A stretch of 13,849 bases of DNA from CBCXVS01 sp965178525 (GTDB taxonomy: Bacteria; Tectomicrobia; Entotheonellia; Entotheonellales; Entotheonellaceae). Of the stretch, positions 6,763-13,849 are shown one piece after another. Position 1 is the stretch's first letter. Every line of letters begins with the position of its first letter. The position numbers were made by a program, and so were the translations under genes. Location of the stretch: positions 1 through 13,849 of the forward strand of contig CBCXVS010000212.1 of NCBI GenBank assembly GCA_965178525.1, in the 5' to 3' direction. The notes beneath the pieces were generated by a model, which saw only the letters and a program-made list of their open reading frames with translations, was not told the DNA's origin and made no database searches.

Positions 6763-8619
6763 TTAGCCCCCAAGGAGTTCTTCAGATTTCGCACGAATTT
6801 CCGAGACTTTGAAAGGGGTACCTTGCACCTTCGACAGGCCCACCGCATCCACCAGGAACTTGCCCCGTATCAACAGGCGAAGCTGTCCCAGATTCAACTC
6901 CGGAATCAGCACTTGATTGAACCGTTGCAGAATGTCGCCGAGGTTCTTCGGGAAGGGATTGAGATACCGTAGGTGCGCATGGGAGATAGAAGCCCCTTCT
7001 TCACGCAGCTTGTCCACGGCCGTGACCGCCGCGCCGTAGGTACTGCCCCAGCTAAGCACCAGCAATTCGCCCTCGGCATCGCCGTGGAGCTCTTGTTCGG
7101 GAATGAAGTTGGCAATGCGGTCAATTTTCTCATTGCGAAGGCGGGTCATCCGTTCGTGATTCAGCGGATCATAATTGACATTTCCCGTGATTTCCGCCTT
7201 TTCAAGCCCCCCGATGCGGTGTTCGAGACCCGGTGTGCCCGGGATAGCCCAGGGACGCGCCAGGGTGTCGGGGTCGCGTTCATATGGGGCAAAGCCTTCG
7301 GGGTCGGTCGGATGCATGACGTCGAAACGTGACAAATCCTTCGCCTGGGGAATGCTCCAGGGCTCGGAGCCATTGCCGAGATAGCCATCTGAGAGAAAGA
7401 ACACCGGGGTCATAAACTGGGTGGCGAGCCGAAACGCCTCAATGGCCATATAGAAGCAATCCCCCGGCGTTGCCGGAGCAACGATGGCGCACGCCGCATC
7501 GCTATTGCGTCCGAACATACATTGGAACAAATCGCCTTGCTCCGTTTTCGTTGGCATCCCGGTGCTCGGGCCGGCCCGCTGAATATCGGCAATCACCAGT
7601 GGCAATTCCACCATGTGGGCCAGGTTAATCCCCTCGCTTTTCAGGGAGATGCCCGGGCCGGCGCTGGTGGTCATGGCGAGACTGCCACCAAAGACGGCGC
7701 CGATGGCCGAGGTCACGGCCGAGATCTCATCCTCAGCTTGAAAGGTCTTGACCCCAAAGTGTTTATATTGGGCGATCTCGTGTAAGACCTCGCTTGCCGG
7801 TGTGATCGGGTAACTGCCATAGAACAACGGCTTGCCCGCCAGGCGCGCCGCGGTCACAAACCCCATAGCTGCGGCTTCAGCACCCGTGATATTGCGGTAT
7901 TTTCCAGCCGGCAGCTTCGCTTTGCGCACCCGGTACGCCGTCGTAAAGATTTCGGTGGTGTCGCCATAATTGTACCCGGCATGGAGCGCCCGTTTGTTCG
8001 CCTCATAAACCATGGGAGCGCGGCTTTTGAAGCGGTTTTCAAGGAAGCTGAGCGTCGGCTCGAGGGGGCGATTATACAGCCAGTATAATAAACCGAGGGC
8101 CCAAAAGTTTTTGCAACGGTCGACTTGTCGCTGATTCATATCGAGTTCTTCAAGGGCTTTGTTATTCAACGATGTAATCGGCACCTTGAAAACTCGGTAG
8201 CGGCTTAAGCTACCGTCGGTTAAAGGGTCGTTCGTATACTTTGCTTTATTTAGATTCGTTTTGTTAAAGGCGTCCGTGTTGATGACGAGAATGCCGCCAT
8301 CTTCGAGGTCACCGACGTTGGTCTTAAGACCCGCAGGATTCATTGCCACCAACACGTGCGGAGCATCACCCGGCGTATAGATCGTGTGGCTGCTAAAATT
8401 CAACTGAAATGAACTCACTCCGGGCAACGAACCGGCCGGCGCACGGATTTCCGCCGGGAAGTCGGGAAGGGTGCTAATATCATTGCCGACTAGGGCCGCC
8501 GTCCGGGTGAATTGTCCTCCGGTCAACTGCATGCCATCGCCGGAATCACCCGCCAAACGGATGACCACCGATTCGAGCTCTTCCACTACATGTTCTTCAA
8601 CCGTATCCTGCGGTGCCAT
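6763..8619 (-). CDS. korA: 2-oxoacid:ferredoxin oxidoreductase, fused gamma-alpha subunit (KorA type)
   Basis: This large subunit of the two-subunit enzyme has 618 residues, the usual length for a gamma-alpha fusion. The gamma domain (about 16-230) begins VVIRLAGDSGDGMQLTGGQF and carries LPGVSSFQLNF. The alpha domain (about 245-618) carries GSYPITPASEVLHEIA (268-283), whose YPITPAS motif contacts the 2-oxoacid and CoA in this superfamily, followed by QAEDEISAV, TTSAGPGISLKSEG and QRAGPSTGMPTKTEQGDL. The start is supported by AGGA about ten bases upstream of ATG 8619. It lies immediately upstream of korB and the two form an operon. No delta subunit is encoded nearby, so electrons must pass to a separate ferredoxin, as in Mycobacterium KorAB. 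Pyruvate or a broad 2-oxoacid range are the alternatives to 2-oxoglutarate. Confidence 0.94.
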   Translation of the reverse strand: MAPQDTVEEHVVEELESVVIRLAGDSGDGMQLTGGQFTRTAALVGNDISTLPDFPAEIRAPAGSLPGVSSFQLNFSSHTIYTPGDAPHVLVAMNPAGLKTNVGDLEDGGILVINTDAFNKTNLNKAKYTNDPLTDGSLSRYRVFKVPITSLNNKALEELDMNQRQVDRCKNFWALGLLYWLYNRPLEPTLSFLENRFKSRAPMVYEANKRALHAGYNYGDTTEIFTTAYRVRKAKLPAGKYRNITGAEAAAMGFVTAARLAGKPLFYGSYPITPASEVLHEIAQYKHFGVKTFQAEDEISAVTSAIGAVFGGSLAMTTSAGPGISLKSEGINLAHMVELPLVIADIQRAGPSTGMPTKTEQGDLFQCMFGRNSDAACAIVAPATPGDCFYMAIEAFRLATQFMTPVFFLSDGYLGNGSEPWSIPQAKDLSRFDVMHPTDPEGFAPYERDPDTLARPWAIPGTPGLEHRIGGLEKAEITGNVNYDPLNHERMTRLRNEKIDRIANFIPEQELHGDAEGELLVLSWGSTYGAAVTAVDKLREEGASISHAHLRYLNPFPKNLGDILQRFNQVLIPELNLGQLRLLIRGKFLVDAVGLSKVQGTPFKVSEIRAKSEELLGG

Positions 8620-9141
8620 AAACCATCATCCTGTGCTATGGGTCCTTCGTCCTCGGCTTAGGAAACCGGGCGACGGCTTGTCTCCCACCTCTTCCTTAAT
8701 CTTCAGGCGAGGGACCTAAAATATTATCCTGACACGTTGAGCGCCACCCCGACCGCATTGTACCGTGCCTGTCTAGCCTCGTAAAGTTCTCAAATCCTCT
8801 CCTAGCATATCACGTTCTAGGTGACATATCATGAGGCCGCTGCACCACGTCTTTTCCGGTCGCAGTCGAAGCGCTCCACAGACAGGGATAGCGCTGACTC
8901 TAGTCGCCAGCAGATAGTCTGTCAAGAGCAAGGCGTGCATGCCTCGCTTCCCCCTTTTGACCCGTCATGGCACTCTGTAAAGAGTTTGAAGTACCACGCC
9001 GATAAAGAGGCACGAAATGCAGCGGGCGTCGTGGCCGTGAACGCAAGCTCCCCATGGCAGCCAGCTTCCCTCGCCAGCCATGACGCCCTGGGCGTGCCGC
9101 ATGGGTCGGCAATTGCGACGATGGGGATAGGAGAGACGAGC
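8620..9141. other. Divergent regulatory gap between korA and the small gene
   Basis: Apart from the candidate korA promoter, I see nothing coding in these 522 bases. The plus-strand frame of the small gene is open back to 8821, but that upstream part has no ribosome binding site, low-complexity composition and no conserved-looking motif. The minus-strand open frames look like chance. Confidence 0.45.
8757..8785 (-). promoter_or_regulatory. Candidate promoter for korAB
   Basis: On the minus strand TTTACG (8785 to 8780, four of six matches) and TACAAT (8762 to 8757, five of six) are separated by 17 bases. Transcription would start near 8750 and leave a leader of about 130 bases before korA. 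The long leader could hold regulation, but I see no clear riboswitch fold. Confidence 0.4.
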
Positions 9142-9348
9142 GTGGAAGGGCGATGTGACCATTGCGAGCACCCTGACATTTCATTGCTACGCGTGGTGTT
9201 AATCGGCGAGATCATCCGGGCTGAGGAAGATGATCTCTATGCGCTAGTCGAGATTTTCGATGAACTCGGCCTCCTGGACCTGTCTGACGATGACGATACG
9301 CCCCCAGAAGCGCAACCCCCCACACGTTCCCTCCGCCGCGTGAAGTAA
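9142..9348 (+). CDS. Small acidic CxxC protein of unknown function
   Basis: This is a 68-residue protein I do not recognise. It starts at GTG 9142, six bases after AGGAGAG, which is the best ribosome binding site in this frame; an in-frame ATG at 9121 has none. The N-terminus carries CDHC (about 5-8), a possible metal- or redox-active pair, then a likely amphipathic helical region (SLLRVVLIGEIIRAEEDDLY and VEIFDELGLLDL), an acidic SDDDD cluster, and a basic end (RSLRRVK). It converges with the radical SAM gene, with 98 bases between their stop codons, and diverges from korA. A small regulator, chaperone or adaptor is conceivable, but nothing in the sequence decides it. It could also be a chance frame. 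Confidence 0.5.
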   Translation: MEGRCDHCEHPDISLLRVVLIGEIIRAEEDDLYALVEIFDELGLLDLSDDDDTPPEAQPPTRSLRRVK

Positions 9349-9380
9349 ACTGGTTTTTCCCCGCACTGACCTGCTTCCGT

Positions 9381-9396
9381 ATAATGAGATAATGAG
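9381..9396. repeat. Two tandem copies of ATAATGAG
   Basis: Two exact adjacent copies of an eight-base unit lie in the short gap between the convergent small gene and radical SAM gene. No function is evident; a chance slippage duplication is likely. Confidence 0.5.
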
Positions 9397-9446
9397 CGAC
9401 ATCGTTTTGCCCAAGGACCGATAGAGCCATCATCAGGTCCGGGTAC

Positions 9447-10844
9447 TTAGGGTTTGCCCTCCCGGAAGAACGTCCGGAAGCTAAAGCGGCGGCCAAGTCG
9501 CTGTTCCGCACGGACCCGAACGGCCTGCATCACCTCCGGCGTGATGACGGTGATGCCCTGTTCGAGCGCATAACGCTCGACGCCTTTGGCGACCATGCCC
9601 CGCGCAAACGACGGCAGGCGTTGTAAACGTGCCTGGGCCGCGTCAGACCAGACCAGGGTAAACTGGGGGTCGAAGCCGAATGTCTGTTCGGCGGGCAGGG
9701 TGATCGGTGCATGACCAGATATTCCCGGCTCATAGGCACAGGCCGGATCCTCGGCCAGATAATCCCCGTAAGTCGCATAAGCACGACATCGACAGCCGCC
9801 ACAGATGCGGGAGAACTCGCAGCGTCCGCACTTGCCCCCGAGCTGGGGGTCGCGCAGGTCATGCATGGGCTGTGCGCCGTGCCAGATCTCGGCAAAGGAC
9901 TGTTGCCGCAAATTACCCGCTGACACCGGCATGTACGGACAGGGGGTCACCTCGCCGGTCGGCGTGATGCGGCAATAGTGTTTGCCCGCCGGACAGCTGC
10001 CCTGGGCGTAATTCTGCAGCAAGGACGAATTCGGCGCCAGTTCGTAGATAATCCGACGCAAGTGCGGCGCGCATTTCGCCCGAATGATCATGTCGCCGGC
10101 ACGCCCGGCCGGCACGCTCCAGGGATCTTCGAAGGCCGTGCCCGCCGCGGTCTCAAGCCCAACGCCCTGGGCTTGCGCAATGGCGGTCAGCAGCCGTTCG
10201 TACTGCTCTGGCGTAATGTCAGTAAGATCGGCTCCACGTCCGGTGCGGACGAGAAAGAAAAAGTTCAAGACGCGAGCGCCAAGTTCCCGCGCCAAGTCGA
10301 TCATCGCCGGCATCTCGTCAGCATTCCAGGTGGTCATGCTGGTATGGATCGAAAAATCCAGCCCTTCCGCGTTTAAGATTTTAGTGGCGCGGACCGCGCC
10401 CTCCCAAGCGCCGGGCAGCTGCCGGAAGGCATCGTGCCGTTCCGCGTCAACCGAGTCCAGGCTGATACTAGCTCCTTGGATGCCGCTTTGGCGCATCCGC
10501 CGGGCTTCGGCTTCCCGCAGGAGGACACCGTTGGTTCCCAACACGACGGTGAAGCCGGCGTCGGTCGCATAACTGGCAAGGTCAAAAATGTCTTGACGGA
10601 CCAGTGGTTCACCGCCTGTCAAAATCAGCAGCGCCTCGGGATTGACCTGGGCGATGTCGTCCATCGCCTGCCGGCACTCTGCGGTGGAAAACTCGTTCGA
10701 GATATCCGCCCCGGCAGACGCGCTCATATAGCAATGGGCGCAGTGTAGATTGCAGCGTTGGGTGAGATTCCATGACACGGAATAGGCCCGATGTGGAGTC
10801 GAGGCGGCAGATGCGCTTGCCGCCTCGGCATCAGCCTGATGCAC
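9447..10844 (-). CDS. Radical SAM/SPASM protein with C-terminal PCP_red domain (NirJ/AhbC-D-like)
   Basis: This 465-residue iron-sulfur enzyme resembles the radical SAM proteins of heme d1 and alternative heme synthesis (NirJ, AhbC/AhbD). The SAM cluster motif is C31-x3-C35-x2-C38 in TQRCNLHCAHCYM, and GGEP (77-80) and TNGVLL follow. A SPASM-type region adds cysteines at 258, 284, 291 and 302, then CGRCEFSRICGGCRCRAY (339-356), enough for further [4Fe-4S] clusters. Residues about 399-445 (ARLQRLPSFARGMVAKGVER, then ITVITPEVM) match the PCP_red domain otherwise known at the C-terminus of the light-independent protochlorophyllide reductase B subunit. The start is GTG 10844 with GGAGGA six bases upstream. 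No heme-synthesis gene is adjacent, so the substrate is unknown. A tetrapyrrole side-chain modification is the leading inference; peptide modification is the alternative. Confidence 0.88.
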   Translation of the reverse strand: MHQADAEAASASAASTPHRAYSVSWNLTQRCNLHCAHCYMSASAGADISNEFSTAECRQAMDDIAQVNPEALLILTGGEPLVRQDIFDLASYATDAGFTVVLGTNGVLLREAEARRMRQSGIQGASISLDSVDAERHDAFRQLPGAWEGAVRATKILNAEGLDFSIHTSMTTWNADEMPAMIDLARELGARVLNFFFLVRTGRGADLTDITPEQYERLLTAIAQAQGVGLETAAGTAFEDPWSVPAGRAGDMIIRAKCAPHLRRIIYELAPNSSLLQNYAQGSCPAGKHYCRITPTGEVTPCPYMPVSAGNLRQQSFAEIWHGAQPMHDLRDPQLGGKCGRCEFSRICGGCRCRAYATYGDYLAEDPACAYEPGISGHAPITLPAEQTFGFDPQFTLVWSDAAQARLQRLPSFARGMVAKGVERYALEQGITVITPEVMQAVRVRAEQRLGRRFSFRTFFREGKP

Positions 10845-11060
10845 GCTCTGTCCTCCGTCTGACGATGTCTGGGTGATGCAAAAGTGCTATACGCTCACCG
10901 GACGCCGCTCCATCATCGATCTCTGTAAAAAACGATTGACATATGATGCTCGAAAAACATGCTGAGGCTTAGGCGATCCGGGTACTTACACGTCTCGTCA
11001 TGTGGTGTGCAGAGGATAGCATACCTACGAGGCCGACACCAGGGACCCTGTTTTTTCTCC

Positions 11061-11089
11061 TTGCAAAGTTTGTGGTATGCCGCCACAAT
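11061..11089 (+). promoter_or_regulatory. Candidate promoter for the restriction-modification operon
   Basis: TTGCAA (11061-11066) and CACAAT (11084-11089), each four of six to consensus, are spaced by 17 bases. They would start transcription about 40 bases before the methyltransferase ATG. The -10 sits between the half-sites of an inverted repeat, as expected for an autoregulated promoter. The assignment is tentative. Confidence 0.3.
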
Positions 11090-11103
11090 CCTCGGCATAT
11101 GCC
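11076..11103. promoter_or_regulatory. Operator-like array TATGCC ... GGCATATGCC
   Basis: TATGCC (11076-11081) is inverted relative to GGCATA (11094-11099) across 12 bases. GGCATA itself is the left part of a perfect ten-base palindrome GGCATATGCC (11094-11103). A related GCATACC occurs at 11019-11025. The array surrounds the candidate -10 and start point of the restriction-modification operon. Binding by the methyltransferase or an unlinked regulator is inference. Confidence 0.35.
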
Positions 11104-11135
11104 TCCCCCTTGGCCGTCTGGAGCCTCGCCCGGTT

Positions 11136-12890
11136 ATGAAGAATTCGCTCAAAGCGCAAGGCTTCGTTCGCACCCCGTCATCGATCGCTGCCCTTCTGGC
11201 ACGCTGGGCCCTGCGTACCGGCGCGGATGAGGTTCTTGACGCCGGGTTTGGCGAAGGCGTTTTTCTGCTTGAAAGCGCCAAGCGCCTGCTCGCTTTGGGC
11301 ACGCCGGTGCGGCGGTTGCCGACGCAACTGCACGGGGTTGATTCGCATCCGGATGCCGTACCGCTGTTGCAGCGGGCGTTTCGGTCCTATGGCTTACCCC
11401 CCGAGTTGCCGGGGGTATTGACGGGCGATCTGTTCGACTCTCGCTTTCCGCTGGTCGATGTCTTGATCGGCAACCCGCCCTACGTGCGGCGCTGGTGGCA
11501 AAAGGATGTCGATGCCTTGCAAGTGCTGACCGAGCAGGTGCCGGAAGTGGGACAATTTTCACGCCTGACGGATCTGTCCTGCTACTTTATCATCTATGCT
11601 GCCCGCTTTTTAAAACCGCATGGGCGTCTGGCGCTGATCGTCTCGGATAGCTGGCTCGACATGCGCTATGGGACGGCCTTCAAGGATTATCTTTTACGGA
11701 CTTTCCAGGTGCGGGCGATGATCGGATTCCAATCGCAAGTGTTCCCTGATGTCCTGGTGCGGCCGGTCGTCATCTTGGCTGAGAAGCGCCCGAGCCCGCG
11801 CGCGCCGGGCCGTGCCCGTGTTGCCTTTGTCTCCTTGAACGGACAACTCCCCAAGATGGTTCCCGCCGATCCGTGTCGACTGCTCAGCAGCACCCGGACG
11901 TCGGCTTCGGGCACGATCATGCGGATGAATGAACTGCAGCCGCAGAGCAAATGGACCTCGTTATTGTATGCGCCACGCGCCTATACCGAGCTGCTTACCC
12001 ATCCTCTCATGACGTCTCTGGCGACGTTGGCCCAGGTCCGTATCGGCTTGCAATCGTTTGCCAAGATGTTTTATATCGTACCCCGAGACACGCAACAGCG
12101 CTGGAAGCTCGAACGCCGCTGGTTGCTGCCGCTGATTCTGTCGCCGAAAGATCTCGACAGCCCCCTGCTCTCGCCGCAAACCGCCGTGCGCCATTACGTC
12201 CTGGCGTGCAATGGGTCCAAGGAACGTCTGGCGGATACACGCACCTTGCGCTACATCGAGCATTGGGAACGCCAAGTCCTCAACCCTCGTGGTTTGGCGC
12301 GGCCGGTCATGGGCGTGCAGAATCTGCCACGCGTGCGCAAGACCCGCCGCACGCCCTGGTACAATCTCGTGGACGATTTGACCCGGCGCGGTACGGCACC
12401 GGTGCTGTTGCCACGGCGGATTTACCAGCGCTACTGGGTCGTGTGGAATCAGGCGGGCTGGGTTGCCGGAGAAAATTTTATTGAGGTGACGCCACATGCC
12501 GGTGTGCCTCTGGAGGCATTGCTCGCCGTGCTCAATACTGGCATTGCGGAGATGGCGATCCGGGTGAGTGCACACGTCTATGGCGGCGGTGTGTATAATC
12601 TGAGTCCTGGCAGCGTGGGTGAGGTGCCGATCGTGGATGTGCAACAGCTCTCGCCGCACGTGCAACAGCAGCTCGCCGACGCCTACCAGCAATTCCTGCT
12701 GACGGACGGCAAGGACCGCACCGCACTCGATGCCACGGTCTTTGACGCCTTGGGGTTGCCAGCCACCTTTGCCGAGGTCTTGCACGACGCGCTTGGGCGG
12801 ATGCAACATCTCTCCGATGCCATTCTCGAACCCCTCGCCCTGGAGGCGACGGAGGGCCCGACGTGGCCGGAGGAGCTGCGCCTATTGTGA
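11136..12890 (+). CDS. Type II N6-adenine DNA methyltransferase (gamma class, BsuBI/PstI-like system)
   Basis: This enzyme methylates adenine in the target site of the partner nuclease and so protects host DNA. The 584-residue product shows motif X in VRTPSSIAALLARWA (11-25), the SAM-binding motif I VLDAGFGEG (33-41), the acidic HGVDS (66-70), GDLF (97-100), the catalytic motif IV NPPYVRR (113-119) and IVSDSWLD (168-175). The order X-I-IV followed by a long C-terminal target-recognition region (about 220-560) is the gamma arrangement seen in M.PstI-type enzymes. The frame is open from 10959, but the product begins with recognisable sequence only at ATG 11136, which has just a weak GGAG 12 bases upstream. 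The stop codon overlaps the nuclease start. The recognition sequence cannot be read; CTGCAG is a guess from the nuclease family. Confidence 0.88.
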   Translation: MKNSLKAQGFVRTPSSIAALLARWALRTGADEVLDAGFGEGVFLLESAKRLLALGTPVRRLPTQLHGVDSHPDAVPLLQRAFRSYGLPPELPGVLTGDLFDSRFPLVDVLIGNPPYVRRWWQKDVDALQVLTEQVPEVGQFSRLTDLSCYFIIYAARFLKPHGRLALIVSDSWLDMRYGTAFKDYLLRTFQVRAMIGFQSQVFPDVLVRPVVILAEKRPSPRAPGRARVAFVSLNGQLPKMVPADPCRLLSSTRTSASGTIMRMNELQPQSKWTSLLYAPRAYTELLTHPLMTSLATLAQVRIGLQSFAKMFYIVPRDTQQRWKLERRWLLPLILSPKDLDSPLLSPQTAVRHYVLACNGSKERLADTRTLRYIEHWERQVLNPRGLARPVMGVQNLPRVRKTRRTPWYNLVDDLTRRGTAPVLLPRRIYQRYWVVWNQAGWVAGENFIEVTPHAGVPLEALLAVLNTGIAEMAIRVSAHVYGGGVYNLSPGSVGEVPIVDVQQLSPHVQQQLADAYQQFLLTDGKDRTALDATVFDALGLPATFAEVLHDALGRMQHLSDAILEPLALEATEGPTWPEELRLL

Positions 12891-13813
12891 GTGTGGAATA
12901 CGACGAGGAGACGGTGCTTGACCTAGAGGAGGTCAAGATTCTCTTGCAGCAGCTCGGGCTGGGTCGCAAACTCGTGACCGAGCAGAGTGCAATCTGTGTC
13001 CTGGCCCTGGCGGATGGTGCTGAACGCGAGGGTTTGCTACCAGGCAAAAAGCATTTGCGCGATGGCGCCCGCATTCACGATATCATTGAATTTGCCCGGC
13101 ACGAATGTGGCAAAGATGTGGCTGAGAACACCCGCGAATCGTACCGCAAACTTTCTCTCAAACCCTTGTGTAACGAGGGCCTGATCATTCGGCATCAGCT
13201 CAGCACAAACGATCCCAAGACCTTTTATCGCCTGCATCCGGAGATGTTGCGCTTACTGACGTGTCCGGCGCCCTTGGAACGTCGTTGGCTCGCCTGTGAA
13301 CTCGCCGCCCGCTTGTCGCAAGGCCAGGGCTGGCGGCAGCAGCGCAGTCGGACTGAAGTACCCGTCGAGGTGGGTCAGACGCAACCGTATTTCTTGAGTC
13401 CGGGGGCGCATAGCCGTCTGGCGGCGGAAGTGGTGGAAGTCTACGCGCCGACGTTTCTCACGCGGCCTCGCGTGGTGTATCTCGGTGATACGCGACATAA
13501 AGAAGGCTACCAAAATCGGGATCTCATGCGGGAACTCAACCTGCCGCTGCAAGTGACGGCGAATTTGCCGGACGTGATTCTCCTGTGCGAAGCGGCGCGG
13601 CGCCTCGTGGTGGCGGAGGTGGTGGCGAGCAGTGGCCCGATTTCCGCGGCGCGTCTGGCGCAACTGGAGATGTTGGTGCAACAGTCGGCGGCGTTGGGCT
13701 ATGGTCCACGGTACATGACCGCTTTCCCGTCGCGGCGCGTGTTCCGGCGTTTTGTCGAGGAGATTGCCTGGGGGACAGACGTCTGGATTGCCAATAGGGT
13801 TGTTCCCCAATAG
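12887..13813 (+). CDS. BsuBI/PstI family type II restriction endonuclease
   Basis: This is the DNA-cutting partner of the methyltransferase. The 308-residue product has an N-terminal winged-helix-like part (about 60-120) with GKDVAENTRESYRKL and a C-terminal catalytic part with RPRVVYLGDTRHKEGY (193-208), LPDVILL (227-233), AEVVASSGPIS (243-253), MTAFPSRRVFRRF (277-289) and IAWGTDVWIAN (293-303). These match the BsuBI/PstI family order, in which characterised members cut CTGCAG. D229 and E244 are in the positions expected for a PD-(D/E)xK-like site. The GTG start at 12887 overlaps the methyltransferase TGA as GTGA, with GGAGGAG (12868-12874) upstream; GTG 12863 is possible but less likely. 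The protein stops soon after DVWIAN, whereas I recall relatives running on for perhaps 15 residues, so a slightly shortened C-terminus should be considered. Confidence 0.85.
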   Translation: MSVEYDEETVLDLEEVKILLQQLGLGRKLVTEQSAICVLALADGAEREGLLPGKKHLRDGARIHDIIEFARHECGKDVAENTRESYRKLSLKPLCNEGLIIRHQLSTNDPKTFYRLHPEMLRLLTCPAPLERRWLACELAARLSQGQGWRQQRSRTEVPVEVGQTQPYFLSPGAHSRLAAEVVEVYAPTFLTRPRVVYLGDTRHKEGYQNRDLMRELNLPLQVTANLPDVILLCEAARRLVVAEVVASSGPISAARLAQLEMLVQQSAALGYGPRYMTAFPSRRVFRRFVEEIAWGTDVWIANRVVPQ

Positions 13814-13849
13814 TTAATGAGGTAGGCTATCCTCCCCCAAACGATGGAG

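Noticed and set aside
8821..9141. N-terminal extension of the small CxxC protein to the ATG at 8821.
   Set aside because: No ribosome binding site precedes 8821, the extension is low in conserved-looking structure, and the GTG at 9142 has a good site.
9438..10988. The 12-base direct repeat TCCGGGTACTTA at 9438-9449 and 10977-10988 flanks the radical SAM gene and could look like transfer boundaries.
   Set aside because: A 12-base match is expected by chance several times in a window this size. The left copy includes the gene's stop codon and the surrounding bases do not match.
11961..12809. Long minus-strand open frame opposite the methyltransferase.
   Set aside because: It is a GC-rich antisense shadow of a conserved gene, rich in His/Arg/Gln and without family motifs.
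1..13849. CRISPR arrays, tRNA or rRNA genes, and insertion sequences.
   Set aside because: I looked for regularly spaced repeats, cloverleaf-like segments and transposase motifs with terminal inverted repeats and found none.

Overview
The window looks like chromosomal DNA from an uncultured, moderately GC-rich Gram-negative bacterium. An apolipoprotein N-acyltransferase (Lnt) implies outer-membrane lipoproteins. A two-subunit 2-oxoacid:ferredoxin oxidoreductase (KorAB type) and two seven-iron ferredoxins imply low-potential electron metabolism. The sequence alone does not fix the phylum. NC10/Rokubacteria-, Tectomicrobia- or Nitrospirota-like lineages are plausible guesses only.

Layout. 1-514 holds no gene but has a perfect inverted repeat and a plausible promoter. 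515-1534 (+) encodes a YhdH/AcuI-type acrylyl-CoA reductase, followed by a 7Fe ferredoxin (1631-1927, +). 1969-3173 (-) is a CaiB/BaiF family III CoA-transferase broken by an in-frame TGA and a one-base frameshift. A second 7Fe ferredoxin, about 70% identical to the first by eye, is at 3425-3715 (+). A 319-base gap follows. Then comes lnt (4035-5576, -), a 24-codon remnant that reads as the C-terminal tail of an acyl-CoA dehydrogenase (5590-5664, -), and the korA-korB operon (8619 down to 5708, -) with a candidate promoter at 8757-8785. A 68-residue unknown protein is at 9142-9348 (+). Convergent to it is a radical SAM/SPASM protein with a C-terminal PCP_red domain (9447-10844, -). The right end carries a complete type II restriction-modification pair of the BsuBI/PstI family (methyltransferase 11136-12890 and endonuclease 12887-13813, +), translationally coupled through a GTGA overlap. 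Operator-like palindromes lie upstream of it.

How the parts may work together (inference). KorAB oxidatively decarboxylates a 2-oxoacid to an acyl-CoA and needs an external ferredoxin, because no delta (ferredoxin-like) subunit is encoded beside it. The two 7Fe ferredoxins are candidate partners. The acrylyl-CoA reductase, the dead CoA-transferase and the acyl-CoA dehydrogenase remnant suggest a former acyl-CoA catabolic neighbourhood that has partly decayed. The radical SAM-PCP_red protein and the restriction-modification pair appear functionally separate.

The most interesting items are the radical SAM-PCP_red fusion, the complete BsuBI/PstI-like restriction-modification system with its possible operator array, and the two gene-decay scars.
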